Below the pieces are notes generated by a model. The model had not been told where the DNA came from and searched no databases. It worked only from the letters and a program-made list of their open reading frames with translations. A DNA stretch of 64,000 bases from Heliopora coerulea (taxonomy: Eukaryota > Cnidaria > Anthozoa > Scleralcyonacea > Helioporidae): assembly GCA_030142905.1 (NCBI GenBank), contig JASJOG010000286.1:283449-347448 (forward strand), given 5' to 3'. The position numbers and the translations under genes were made by a program. Below, in pieces: positions 8,376-17,953 of this stretch. Within the stretch, counting starts at the first letter, position 1; every line of letters starts with the position of its first letter.

Positions 8376-11300
8376 CTATGAAAATCAAGCAAGCATTCAA
8401 CTGACTGTAATTTTAATAACTTAGGAGCTGATTACATGTAGAATTTCTGCTTTGGCTGCAATGTCAGCTTGGCCTCTTATAAATCTTTTTTAGCCCGGTA
8501 CGAGCCTTTAAAGTTTCATACCAGTTAGCTGGATTGATATTTTATCCAAAGGCTGAATTCCTTCCGTGTAACCACCTCTTGATATATAAGAGAATGCATT
8601 ATTTCCCTCGAAATCAGGTTTCTGATTTGTTTTTTCTCTTTTGTTCAAAATTTTAGGTTTTTGTACGGTTTCCATATTCTCAAACTCAGTGTTTTCGAAT
8701 GATTTCCGTTTTCTATCATTTAGAAAAGAGATGCTAAGAAATAAATTAAAGTTAGAGCGTTAAGGTTAAACTGAAATCAGTGAAGTTTGGTATAATTATG
8801 AATTTACCATTCCATCTGATGATTCCAGTTCAAACTGAACTCTTCGTCGTTTAAGAAACACATTTACGTTCTAATAATTAACCATTGTGGTCGCTGAATA
8901 ATACAAAAGCCATTCCCACAACTCGACTTACTGACAAAAAGCAAAAACGTGTCAAAAATTGAATAATTATGAGAAAATATTCGTTCAAACCGTTTTCTTA
9001 GAATCAAATCGAAATAGTCCATATCAGAATAATTGTGTTAAGCATTAGTCAATTGCCAGGTGATTACATTTTCACGAAGCCTTTACTTTATACAGAAAAG
9101 TGACTACTTATGCAATTTTCCAATATTAGTATAAGTTAATAGTTTGGAGCATACTTTTAGCTCGCGAATAAAGGAAGCCAATCAAATAATGGGCATTTCG
9201 GCAAATATCGGACTAGTTAATGATTAGATGGATCGGGAGAGAACACATGGAGTAAAAGAAACATCCTAACTCGTCTTGTTGAAGCGAATGTCTCCCTCAG
9301 CAGGTAAACCTTTCCTGGAGTCAGTACCTGTTGAATAAAGACGTTTCTTAGAATGAAGTCTCCGTTCCAAGATTGACACAGAAATTGACTACGAGCATTT
9401 TTAACTGGAAGTAAATAGGGCATGCAAAAAAATCACTGATTGTTGAATTCAACCACCTATCTTTTCATTGCATTTATGGTTAGGTAATCAACATAATTTT
9501 GATGTTTATGTATGACAATATTGTTGTTGATGCTGTCAAAAGCTTTCTAAGGTTGATAAAGACTACTCCATTGACAAGGCCACTATCGATGTTGACCGAC
9601 CGTGCTATTATTTAAATGTAGTATTACGTAATATTATGTGGTGACCGGAATATTCACTGGATATGACTCAGCAAGAGAATGATATGGAAGATCATGAAAT
9701 TACAGCTCAAACGTTGATCGCTGTATGTACATCAACGGACAATAATCACACATTCACAACTAACACAAATGAAATTAAACAAGTTTTGTTGGAAAGCGGG
9801 ACCCAGGAGACCTGAAAGAAATTCGACATATATTTTTCAGGATGGACTTCCACAAATTCCTATTTAACTCATCTAATCTCTTTACTTCACCACAAAGTTT
9901 TTTAACTCTGCGAAAAAGCACATTTTCTTACCTGTGACATTTACCCAAAATGTTTTATGAAGCTTCGAAGAATTCTTGCCGGAACGGTTTCTTGGACATA
10001 CAGCAAATTCCTTCTTTAAGCATTCAAGACTTAGAATGCATACGCAGTCGTCGTCAGTACAAGCTTCTTTTTCATGCCTCAAACATGGTGTCTTTTCCTC
10101 CAGACAAAGATCACATTTCAAACCAAACTCGTATCTCACACCTTGGTAGCATGGACAAGATTTAACTTTCGTGATTGCCGCATGAAGGGCGGACAAGACA
10201 CTCCTTGCAATGTCCTTACATTCAATCGTCTGCTCATCAACTAAAAAATAAATGAATAAACAAACAAACAAATAAATAAAACAACTAAAAATTAGTTTTT
10301 AAGTTTTTTCAAACAGCTTTAAATTACTCTACGTGACACAACTTTAAATTGTTTCCACATGAAGTTAAAAATCTCAGACATTCACACCTGATATTGCAAC
10401 CTGGATTCTAGTTACATGGCGGATCAAAATCACAGAATATTTAATGTTGTTTTCACACTTGAAAACACGACAGCAATTGCAGTGAAATTCAGGCATTTTC
10501 GCATCGTCGTGTTCGACATCACCACGGGCCCATTTCAATATTTCCACAAGGACTCGCGTGTAAAGTCCAAGTGGAATGGTATCACCTTTAAAATTAAGGT
10601 ACAGTGACGGCTGCAAACTCGACGACAACGCTTTCTTAACATCGCTCTCCTCCCATCTTTTGGCCACCATGGATGGAACCAGATAGATGTTTTTCCCCCA
10701 ATGACAGATTAAGCCCACTCGAACCATGATATCTTTCAAGGCTTTCTCTTGGCTATGGTTCTCTAACCGATTAGGAAGGTTTCCGAAGTCGAGCACTCCT
10801 TCCGTCGTCAGCTTTGTCCAAGCACGTGAACAAGCTGTACTCCAGGTAGACTTTGGGGCAACGGTTAATACTTGGGTAAACAGCTTTACTAGCCATGCTG
10901 CATCAAGTACAACCAGGTCACTCATGGGTGGATTTCCATCAAAATGGACGACTATGTTCTCCTCGTGGAAGAACGTCATGGCTTCTTCGAACGTTTCGTT
11001 CACCTGACATTGTTCTCCCAGTTTCCGTGCTTCATCCAGTGTGATGTATGGGCAGTCATTTAGGTCTTCAGACCGCCTCAAGGTATCGAGAGCACGTTCG
11101 AAGATAAGCCAGCTCACGGGAGTTTTTTCTTGACCTCTCAAAATCTCTTGTGCCGTTGTGAAGATAGTCTCTCGCAAGGCTTTGAGCTGATTGGTTTCAT
11201 ACGCATTCCTCCGTTTTCTATTATTAATAACATACTTGGCGACAATAAGTGAACCGCAACCAATGCGTTCAAACCTCTTTTCCAGAGCTTCGGTAACTTT

Positions 11301-14300
11301 CTTCAGCTTCTGCTCTAGTTTCTCACCACGTCTCAGCTTATCAGGCTTGGTAAAAACGAGAATAGCTTTGGGCAGATTAAGACTTTGCGCGGAATTACTT
11401 TCGGCCTCTTTACTGCAAGAGTTAAGGTTACGAAGAGCTGCCATCCACCTTGTAATATAATCGAAATTTGTTTCATGCAGGGGGTTTTCTTGGTCTCTCT
11501 CTAGGTTTATTAAACCCTTTTCCACGAACTTTGGCTGTGCCTCGTCGTCAAGGGACACTGACAGATCAACAACAAGTATAAACAGCGTTCTCAACCTCAG
11601 CATTATCGAATGCACGTCGTAGAAGACTGACTGGCCACCAACGTCTCCAAACATGAATCTAATTGTGTCCATGGTATCATCACGATAACTTTCGACGTTC
11701 TTCATTTCTTGTTCAATCTTGCTTTTTAAGTCGTCTGATACGTGATAGTCAAGTTGTTCTTTCATACTTTCAGGTGTGTCACTTTTTCCTTCGTCATCCC
11801 TTCCGCGTCTACGTACGTCGCTACGGCAGTCATCTCCATATGTAGCTCCGTCTGTAGCTCCAGCTCCAGCTCCAGCTCCAGCTCCAGCTCCAGCTCCAGC
11901 TCCAGCTCTAATTCCAGCTCCATCTTCATCTCCAGCTCTAGCTCGATCTTTATCTCCCTGTCCAACTTCATCATCAGCTTCTTCTTCGCTTCCATTTTTA
12001 GTTTTACTTGGATCTCCAGATTCACCTTCAAGGTCAACACCATAATCTTCGTCGCCAGCAGCGCTTCCACCTCTTCCTTCTTCAGGCTCGTTTTTACCTT
12101 CAGCTATTGTTCTGGCGACTTCCTTTCCAAGGACATTGTCAGTATATGTTTTGGATGCCATGAACTGATCATCTTTTGCACGCTTCCAAGGATTGGATTT
12201 GTCATTCTCTTGTACCTCAACAACGTCAAATTCGATGCCGATTGTGCTCGGTTCTTTCTTTTTTGACGCTTCACCCAGAAGACTTTTCTTCAAAGATGTT
12301 TTTCCCACACGACCTTGACCAATAAAAAGTAATGATATACGATTGTTTTTCTTTTTACCATGCTTTAGGGTCTCCGATACTGCTTGCTTTACTTTCACTT
12401 GTACAATTGTAAAAAGACAAAAAAAAAATCAAACTAGGATCAAACGTCTAAAGGTAACTCTGCAATTAACATGGTGAAATAATTTTTAATAAACTTTTCT
12501 TAAAAATTTATTTAAAAATAAAGTGAACTTTCTTGGAATATGTTGTCGACCACCTTAATTTTCGGATATATTTTTAAATTTTAGAATTTAACATGCTTTA
12601 CCGTCTCTGATACTGCTTGCTTGAAATGTACGGCGTAATGAAATGGGAAAATGCGAAAATCTAAGTTCAATATTATCAGCCCAGTTGTAAGTAAACTTCT
12701 GACTCCAATTGCATATAAATATATGACTTTAACTTAGCTGACATCGGATACTCGGAAACAAACTGAGAAATGAATCCAGCTGAGGATTTTCAGGACCTTG
12801 TTGAAGGCTACCCCAGGCGTTTAATTTACGTTAAACAAGTAAGAGGCAATGCAATCTAATACTCACAAAGTGTATGTAAATCTTTGCCCGAGGGAATTCT
12901 GAAGTAGTTAGTAAAACCTAAAATCTCTTCGCCATCTCTGATTTAAATCTACTAGATCCCTAACTGACTTTCCTCGTGACATGTACGGTGCAATGAAATG
13001 GGCGGAGTATCGAAAATTTAATTGGAATATTCTCAGCCTAGTTGTATGTAAACTTTTGACTCCAACTGCATATAAATATATGACTTTAATTTAGCTGACA
13101 TCGGTTACTCGGAAGCAAGCTTTTGTCTGATGCTTCAAACTGCAAGCCTGTCCATGTAAACGTAGGTTCTATTTAGACAAATTGATTACTTCATTGTAAT
13201 TGGACTATGGCCGACAATCACGAATGATCTTGATTGCTTATCAAACGGAACCAGTGGTTTTAGTGGCGCAACTACAGGGTGGGAAGGGTGGGTAAGGCCT
13301 ACGAGCCCCTAAGCAAAAGAAATTAATTAGAAGCACCGAGAATTTTGTGAATGTTGTTATTATTTTCATATCATGACGGCATGAATTTGCTCGAATCAGT
13401 CTCAAACTGTTTTCATGAGCAAACTTTGCTCTTCAACGGCTATCAGTCTTCAAATAATTAGTCATCAGTTGGTTTTACGTTTGTCTATCAACAAGACGAG
13501 AATGACGTAATGTCTACGTCAACGTTTTCAGGACATTGATGGCCAGAAATGCCGCCCCTCGAAAAAAAGCCGTTTGGTACTTCTGCAGTTAAAATAGGCC
13601 ATAATGTGAAGGTTGTGGGGTGCAGACCTCTGGATGACCACTTTGCTCCTGTTGCCTGTATGAGGGAGGGCCTGGTGAAAAGTACAGACTGCTTATGGCT
13701 GCATCAGCACTTTAATTTATTTATTTCATATTACTGAGAATAGTAACCCCATATTAGAATGCAAAATACTTGATAAACAATTAAAGGTCAAAATTGAAAA
13801 ATATAAAATATAAAAAATCTTTGATCCATCAAAATACATTACAATTCACACTAATTACCTGCTTCGGTAGCACGCTGCGTGAGATAGTAAGTCAACCGGG
13901 TATATCCAAACCTTGACGCAAGATGAAGTGGAGTATGACCATTGTTATTTGTTGATGTGAAGTCACTGCCTTTGTTGATGAGTAACTTTACAATATCTAG
14001 ATGACCACTGAAGCAGGCAGAGTGAATAGGCAAGTCACCATACTTGTCTCTACAGTTAACTTCAGCTCCACGTTCGATTAAGAATTCGACAACTAAGGTA
14101 TGTCCATTATACGATGCACGATGAAGTGGAGTATCACCATAGTTATTTGTTGATGTGAAGTCACTGCCTTTGTTGATGAGTAACTTTACAATATCTAGAT
14201 GACCACTGAAGCAGGCAGAGTGAATAGGCAAGTCACCATACTTGTCTCTACAGTCAACTTCAGCTCCACGTTCGATTAAGAATTCGGCAACTAAGGTAGG

Positions 14301-14630
14301 TCCATAATATGATGCAATAAAAAGTGGAGTACGATCAACGTTTTCTGTTGATGTGAAGTCACTGCCTTTGTTCATGAGTAACTTTACAGTATCTAGATGA
14401 CCCCTCGAGCAGGCATAGTGAATAGGCAAGTAACCATGATTGTCTCTACAGTTAACTTCAGCTCCACGTTCGATTAAGTAATCGGCAACTAAGGTATTTC
14501 CATACAAACAAGCATAATGTAAAGCAGTTCCCTCCATCCATCCTCCACGCTCTTCAATGTCTGCGCCATTCTCCACTGCAGTTTTAACGGCATCCAAATC
14601 ACCTTTCTCTGCTGCAGCCCAAACAGACAT
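8077..14630 (-). CDS. ANK-Roc-COR-Death multidomain GTPase (ROCO family), spliced gene
   Basis: Gene model built by reading splice sites on minus. Exons: 14630-13859 (ankyrin), 12397-10388 (Roc-COR), 10240-9932 (Cys-rich), probably 9404-9328, 8870-8808 and 8733-8522, then 8375-8077 (Death domain, TAA). The first three joins are exactly in phase 1: ANK ends ...GCA G, Roc-COR begins TG AAA and ends TCA G, and the Cys-rich exon begins TT GAT. The 9404-9328 exon also fits (phase 1 in, 0 out). The join into 8733-8522 is unresolved: its longest form needs phase 2, while 8870-8808 leaves phase 0. ROCO proteins are large GTPases whose Roc domain is switched through COR dimerisation. Ankyrin and Death domains suggest a cytosolic signalling adaptor like DAPK1 without the kinase; function is inferred. 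Confidence 0.8.
8522..8733 (-). CDS. Probable linker exon before the Death domain
   Basis: The frame is open from acceptor TTATTTCTTAG to donor GTATGA, ending ...CTA ACT G (phase 1), which joins perfectly to the Death exon. The residues are a charged, probably disordered linker (NDRKRKSFENTEFENMETVQ ... GGYTEGIQPLDKISIQLTG). The 5' boundary is uncertain; an internal phase-0 acceptor after ACACTGAG is an alternative. Confidence 0.55.
8808..8870 (-). CDS. Possible short exon of the ROCO gene
   Basis: A 63-nt segment between acceptor TTAATTATTAG and donor GTAAAT. It is open only in phase 0, encoding NVNVFLKRRRVQFELESSDG plus Met. The phase agrees with the preceding candidate exon but not with the longest form of the next. 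Confidence 0.35.
9328..9404 (-). CDS. Probable short exon of the ROCO gene
   Basis: A 77-nt exon with acceptor TTTACTTCCAG and donor GTACTG. It fits the phase of the Cys-rich exon (G + TT) and encodes KNARSQFLCQSWNGDFILRN followed by VFIQQ, leaving phase 0. Supported only by splice sites and open frame. Confidence 0.45.
9477..9600 (-). pseudogene. LINE reverse-transcriptase scrap in an intron
   Basis: Minus-strand IDSGLVNGVVFINLR is followed, after a one-base shift, by KAFDSINNNI. This is motif A of a CR1/jockey-type non-LTR reverse transcriptase, frameshifted inside the motif. It lies in the intron between 9932 and 9404. Confidence 0.65.
9932..10240 (-). CDS. Exon: cysteine-rich segment of the ROCO gene
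   Basis: A 309-nt symmetrical 1-1 exon between a TTTTTTAG acceptor and a GTAAGA donor. It encodes IECKDIARSVLSALHAAI, then a Cys-rich region with spacing SCPCYQG...KCDLCLEEKTPCLRHE...CTDDDCVC...LECL. This looks like a small zinc-binding or disulfide knuckle placed directly after COR. I do not recognise a named domain. Confidence 0.75.
10388..12397 (-). CDS. Exon: Roc GTPase and COR domain
   Basis: A 2010-nt exon bounded by phase-1 introns. Numbering about 674 residues from the exon start, the Roc P-loop is GQGRVGKTS at 27-35, a switch-I-like EPSTIGIEFD at 49-58, G3 DVGGQ at 252-256 and G4 TKPDK at 350-354. Between G2 and G3 lies a roughly 190-residue stretch, of which about 100-210 is acidic low-complexity sequence with an Ala-Gly run at 159-183. 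COR follows from about 420 (ITLDEARKLGEQC, LDAAWLVKLF, FGNLPNRL, ICHWGKNIYLVPSM), ending in Cys-rich FHCNCCRVFKC. All nucleotide-contact motifs needed for GTP binding are present. Antisense Ser-rich ORFs here are shadows. Confidence 0.88.
11863..11935. repeat. In-frame hexanucleotide repeat inside the Roc coding exon
   Basis: About ten copies of AGCTCC (plus), read on minus as alternating Gly-Ala codons. As units are six bases, length changes would add or remove Ala-Gly pairs without frameshift. Confidence 0.9.
12626..13120. repeat. Duplicated 140-bp segment with TATA-like box in the first long intron
   Basis: Copies at 12626-12765 and 12981-13120 in direct orientation, about 356 bp apart. 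They share ATGTACGGNGNAATGAAATG, CTGACTCCAANTGCATATAA or close variants, then TATAAATATATGACTTTAA and TTAGCTGACATCGG. Copy 1 is followed by an ATG (12770-12772) and 23 codons to a GTAAGA donor on plus. This resembles a duplicated core promoter, antisense to the ROCO gene; the promoter role is speculative. Confidence 0.5.
13859..14630 (-). CDS. Exon: N-terminus and ankyrin repeats
   Basis: Start chosen at ATG 14628-14630 (MSVWAAAEKGDLDAVK), because an acceptor (TTTTGAATAG) lies just before it and the residues further upstream are low quality. The 257 codons contain seven to eight ankyrin repeats with the TPLH/LPIH and GHLDIVKLL signatures. Repeats alternate between two types (NCRDKYGDLPIHSACF and STNNYGDTPLHRAS) because a two-repeat unit was duplicated. 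The exon ends ...ACC GAA GCA G at a GTAATT donor, phase 1. Ankyrin stacks bind protein partners; here they would sit N-terminal to the GTPase. Confidence 0.88.
13950..14500. repeat. 198-bp tandem repeat within the ankyrin exon
   Basis: The landmark GAAGTCACTGCCTTTG recurs at 13959, 14157 and 14355, exactly 198 bp apart (66 codons, two ankyrin repeats). The first two units are almost identical and the third is more diverged, so the stack has recently lengthened. Confidence 0.9.
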
Positions 14631-15015
14631 TTTCCTATTCAAAACATACGCATTCAAATTTTGAAAAAGTGGAGCCCTCATCTCTGCTCCCCCTTTACCT
14701 CCCTCAACGGGATAGGGTTTCACTGGAGAGTCCCACCCCGCACCGGTCCACCCTCACCGGGACTCCAACGTTATGATAAATTCTACAAAGTTTTATCTAT
14801 GTACAAGACTCCATGCTCCTTCCATGTGGGAGCTCCATGTTTAATTTCACGTCACCTATGAAGAAATAACACCCCCGATAAATATCACAATTTTATCTTA
14901 TTCATGAACAAAAGGTCTAACGTGTTTTTTTTTGTTATTACTTTATTTTATTTTCATGTTTTAGCTTTTTTTTCTACTGAGCATGTGAGAGAAGACAAAA
15001 CGTTTCCTAATCAAG

Positions 15016-16043
15016 GTCACAGAGTAAATAATCCAACCAGAGGTCCAACTCGCGTGAAAATTTGTCCCAAATTTTTTATGCGCATGCGCTGGCCGCTATG
15101 TTCCTGGCAAGTTCCCCCGGCAGTTTTGACCTCATACGAATTTTTGCCACTTATATGTAAACAAAGTGAAGTTTGATTGTAGTACTAAACTGGTACATTG
15201 AAATTAGGTTTTCAAACCTATCGAGGGGTATTTGTTCAGTGAGCTTACAAAATAAAATTTACTCCACAATTTACAAATATCGTACGAACGTGTTGACAAC
15301 ACTCGATGGATTCAAACATGTGCTGAATTCTTGTTAATCTTACCACGATTTTAAACAAGTCAAAAACTGTTACAGTCAAGCCGGATGTTCGTGTATAGCC
15401 AACTTTTCGATGGTGCGTAGCAACAATGCAATCTTCATTTAGCAAGTTCGTCAAGGAATTTGCAACTTGCAAGTCAACCAAGAAGCATGTTTCCCGAAGG
15501 GCGGACAACGCAACATCAGATAAAACGTGATTCAAGTTATTTCATTTAAGTACCTCGCAATAACTTGAATCATGCTTTATCTGATCTTGCGTTGTCCGCC
15601 CTTTGGGTAACATGCTTCTTGGTTGACTTGCAAGTTGCAAATTCCTTGACGAACTTGCTAAATGAAGATTGCATTGTTGCTACGCACCATCAAAAAGTTG
15701 GCTATACACGAACATCCGGTTTGACTGTAAAAGATCAACTGGTATACATGTGCTTATCCGCAATTTTTTCGCTTGCCTCTTCTGGCCTTGCGATCACACT
15801 TAAGGTTGACGAAGACGGTAAAACCACTTCAATTATGCAAAAATTCAGTTCACACGAGCACGAAAGTTATACCTACACTCGGTGAGCGCTAGACCACTGA
15901 CTTAGAGGACAGTAGGCTAGACGCTTGCCAGGAACATGGCAGCGTTTGAATTAATGAGATGTGCGAGGCAACATGCGCGAGGACACAAACATCAAAGCTG
16001 CCGACAGTGAGTTGGACCTCTGGTTGGATTATTTACTCTGTGT
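15016..16043. mobile_element. Foldback-type element, about 1.03 kb
   Basis: The outer ends are inverted: CAGAGTAAATAATCCAACCA near 15020 and its complement near 16040, about 36 bp in all. A related CATGTTCCTGGCAAG-type block lies near both ends (about 15097 and 15927), also inverted. The centre is a 171-bp-arm inverted repeat (15371-15729). The sequence between outer and central repeats differs on the two sides. No transposase is seen. This looks like a non-autonomous foldback or composite element. Confidence 0.6.
15371..15729. repeat. 171-bp inverted repeat with coding-like arms
   Basis: Arms 15371-15541 and 15559-15729 with a 17-bp spacer. Both arms read outward from the centre in an open frame giving nearly the same peptide (LSALRETCFLVDLQVANSLT versus LSALWVTCFLVDLQVANSLT, then NLLNEDCIVATHH, GYTRTSGLTV). 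The plus frame continues to 15885 and the minus frame to 15245. Conservation of the frame in both arms could be passive. I do not recognise the peptide. Confidence 0.75.
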
Positions 16044-16769
16044 CAAGGTTCCCGATAGACTGTCGCCTGATCAGAAAATAAGTTTCGTCGAACACTCTTT
16101 TCAGACTGCAGATTTCTTGTACTAAATTTCAAATACATTCCGCCAAGTAACAATTTTATATGAGTTGCAATTCAATGTACGCGAGAGTCGACAAGAGAAT
16201 GCCAAGCAGTTTCACCCATTGAAATCTCTCAGGAGGAATGAGGGGAGGGAACGTGAATTTTAGATTAATGTTCACAAGGTCAGCTAAATTTATTTTTATA
16301 TCTTAGACAATGAATGTACAATTACAGTCAACATCAAGGTGCCGTATACGAAGTTACCGTAAATGCTCGTTTTAGCGCCGCTCCCGGTTAAGCGCCGCAC
16401 TCAGGATCAGAAAAATTTAATAAGCGCTGCTCCCGATTAAGCGCCGCACCTGTGCAACTTTAGTGCGGCGCTTAATCGGAAGTAATAGAGAGTTAATAAG
16501 CTTGACGTTTACCGCAATCGGCTAGCGGCGTTAACTTGACAAGATACACAAATAATCGGCACTAAATAAGCCATTTCAGTTTTCCTGCAAACATCATCAT
16601 CATGCAGAAATTTCAGAGTTTGAAAACAAGTCTTAATCATACAGTTTGCTATACCGTGCTATTGACTAGCAATGAAAGTATCCCAACTAAAAACGAATAT
16701 TTGAATAGACTTTAATACATAACAGGAAATTGTTTTCTTTCATACATAACAGAGCAGGAATTGTTTTCT

Positions 16770-17255
16770 TTAATACATAAGTGGAAATTGTTTAAATGCT
16801 TTTTCTATATGCGTTATCTCAATGTGTGTGTACTTGTCTTTGCGAGTGCTAAGTTCGTCGTCCAGTATTTTTGCCAGTCTGTGCTCTTTTGTCAATGCCG
16901 TGAACTTTGCTGGAACAACGAGACCAACTTCTCGTTTTCTCTTGCCCGAAACTTTGGCTACCACTTTGTTCGACTGGTTTGCTTTCAAAAAATTGTTCAC
17001 TAGACTTGATAGCTCAATGGGAACGTGGCCAACTAACATCCTTTCTTCAGTTTTTCCTACAGCTCTGTATACGCCAATGGCGTTTTTATCGTAATCCATT
17101 GCTTCGCTACGCATGTCTTTCATACAACTTAATGTTTCTCCATTGTACGGTTTCCAAACCGATTTGTAAACATGGTGGCCACGAATGACTGTTTCAAAAT
17201 CTACTTTGTAAAACATTTCAAACTTTGCAGGGACACAACGCGCCATGTTTTCCAA
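16770..17255 (-). CDS. HIRAN-like domain protein inside the TIR element
   Basis: 161 residues from ATG 17253-17255 (MENMARCVPAKFEMFYKVDF) to a stop at 16770. The central part fits HIRAN spacing: VIRGHHVYKSVWKPYNGETL, CMKDMRSEAMDYDKNAIGVY, MLVGHVPIELSSLVNNFL. The 'D-NAI-V ... vGhvP' core corresponds to the HIRAN NPYDPNAI...GYVP region. The C-terminus is basic (SGKRKREVGLVVPAKF). HIRAN domains bind 3' DNA ends in HLTF and relatives and also occur alone in bacteria. The intact frame with no stops or shifts, unlike most ORFs in this window, suggests recent activity or constraint. Domain assignment is by eye. Confidence 0.6.
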   Translation of the reverse strand: MENMARCVPAKFEMFYKVDFETVIRGHHVYKSVWKPYNGETLSCMKDMRSEAMDYDKNAIGVYRAVGKTEERMLVGHVPIELSSLVNNFLKANQSNKVVAKVSGKRKREVGLVVPAKFTALTKEHRLAKILDDELSTRKDKYTHIEITHIEKAFKQFPLMY

Positions 17256-17299
17256 TTCGATATTTATTCGATAGAAAATATCCTCTTTAATTTCTATAG

Positions 17300-17530
17300 G
17301 TTTGTTACCGCGTTTGCGAGTCCTCTCTTATTACCGCGGCGCTTTCATCAGTCATCACTCGTTGTTAAAACAGGTATAGACTTTGTTGCGGCTTTGTGAG
17401 TCATCGTTCATTGTTAAAAAGCGTTAATTTATAGGCTTTTTTTATCGCTTTCGTTAGTCATCACTCGTTGTTAAAAAGGCATTGATAGACTTTGTTTCCG
17501 CTTTTGTGCGTCCTAAGCTGAGCACTCAGG
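17300..17530. repeat. Diverged tandem repeats upstream of the HIRAN-like gene
   Basis: GTCATCACTCGTTGTTAAAA or close variants recur at about 17351, 17401 and 17458, each followed by a TATAGACTTTGTT-like or GCTTTTTTTATCGC-like segment. They lie in the 5' flank of the HIRAN-like ORF. A short ATC microsatellite follows at about 17826-17847. Confidence 0.6.
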
Positions 17531-17953
17531 GTTCTTTTGTATAGTTTTATCGCTTCTGTTGCCTTGCTTTGATTATGCTACAATTATGGCAAATGCTAGT
17601 AGCGCTGAAGTAAACGATAGCTTGTCTCATAAAGGAAAACGTGTACGAATCTATCTTTTCATTACCAAGTCCTAGCTTCCATTGTAAATACCTTAGCTAT
17701 TAGCGTAAACCTTAACTAACGAATCTCTTGTAATTTGTACACATTTTTTTTTTTTTTAAATTTTCTCACGCCCTTCGTGGAAACCAGCTTATGTTGTCGA
17801 GGCTAGTGTGAATAAATAAAGTTATCATCATCATCATCATCATCACCTTTAGTTGAAAATTATTTAATAAGCGCCGCTCCCGGTTAAGCGCCGCACTCAG
17901 GATCGGAAAAACTTAATAAGCGCCGCGGCGCTAAAACGAGCAAATACTGTAAC

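Larger units (their letters stand above)
16353..17953. mobile_element. 1.6-kb terminal-inverted-repeat element encoding a HIRAN-like protein
   Basis: The ends are inverted over about 29 bp (inner core GCTCGTTTTAGCGCCGC; three mismatches in the outer part). Inside both ends lie several copies of TTAAGCGCCGC, including a shared 50-bp block on the same strand at about 16377 and 17869. Subterminal GC-rich iterations like these usually mark transposase binding. The only substantial gene is the 161-residue minus ORF. No transposase is present and I see no clear target duplication, so the element is probably non-autonomous or of an unusual class. Confidence 0.7.

Noticed and set aside
11742..12266. 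Plus-strand Ser-rich ORF and neighbouring frames opposite the Roc exon
   Set aside because: They are antisense shadows of the hexanucleotide repeat and acidic stretch of the ROCO gene, which has clear GTPase motifs.
13950..14500. Regularly spaced repeats resembling a CRISPR array
   Set aside because: Spacing is 198 bp and every unit codes for ankyrin repeats in frame; the genome is animal.
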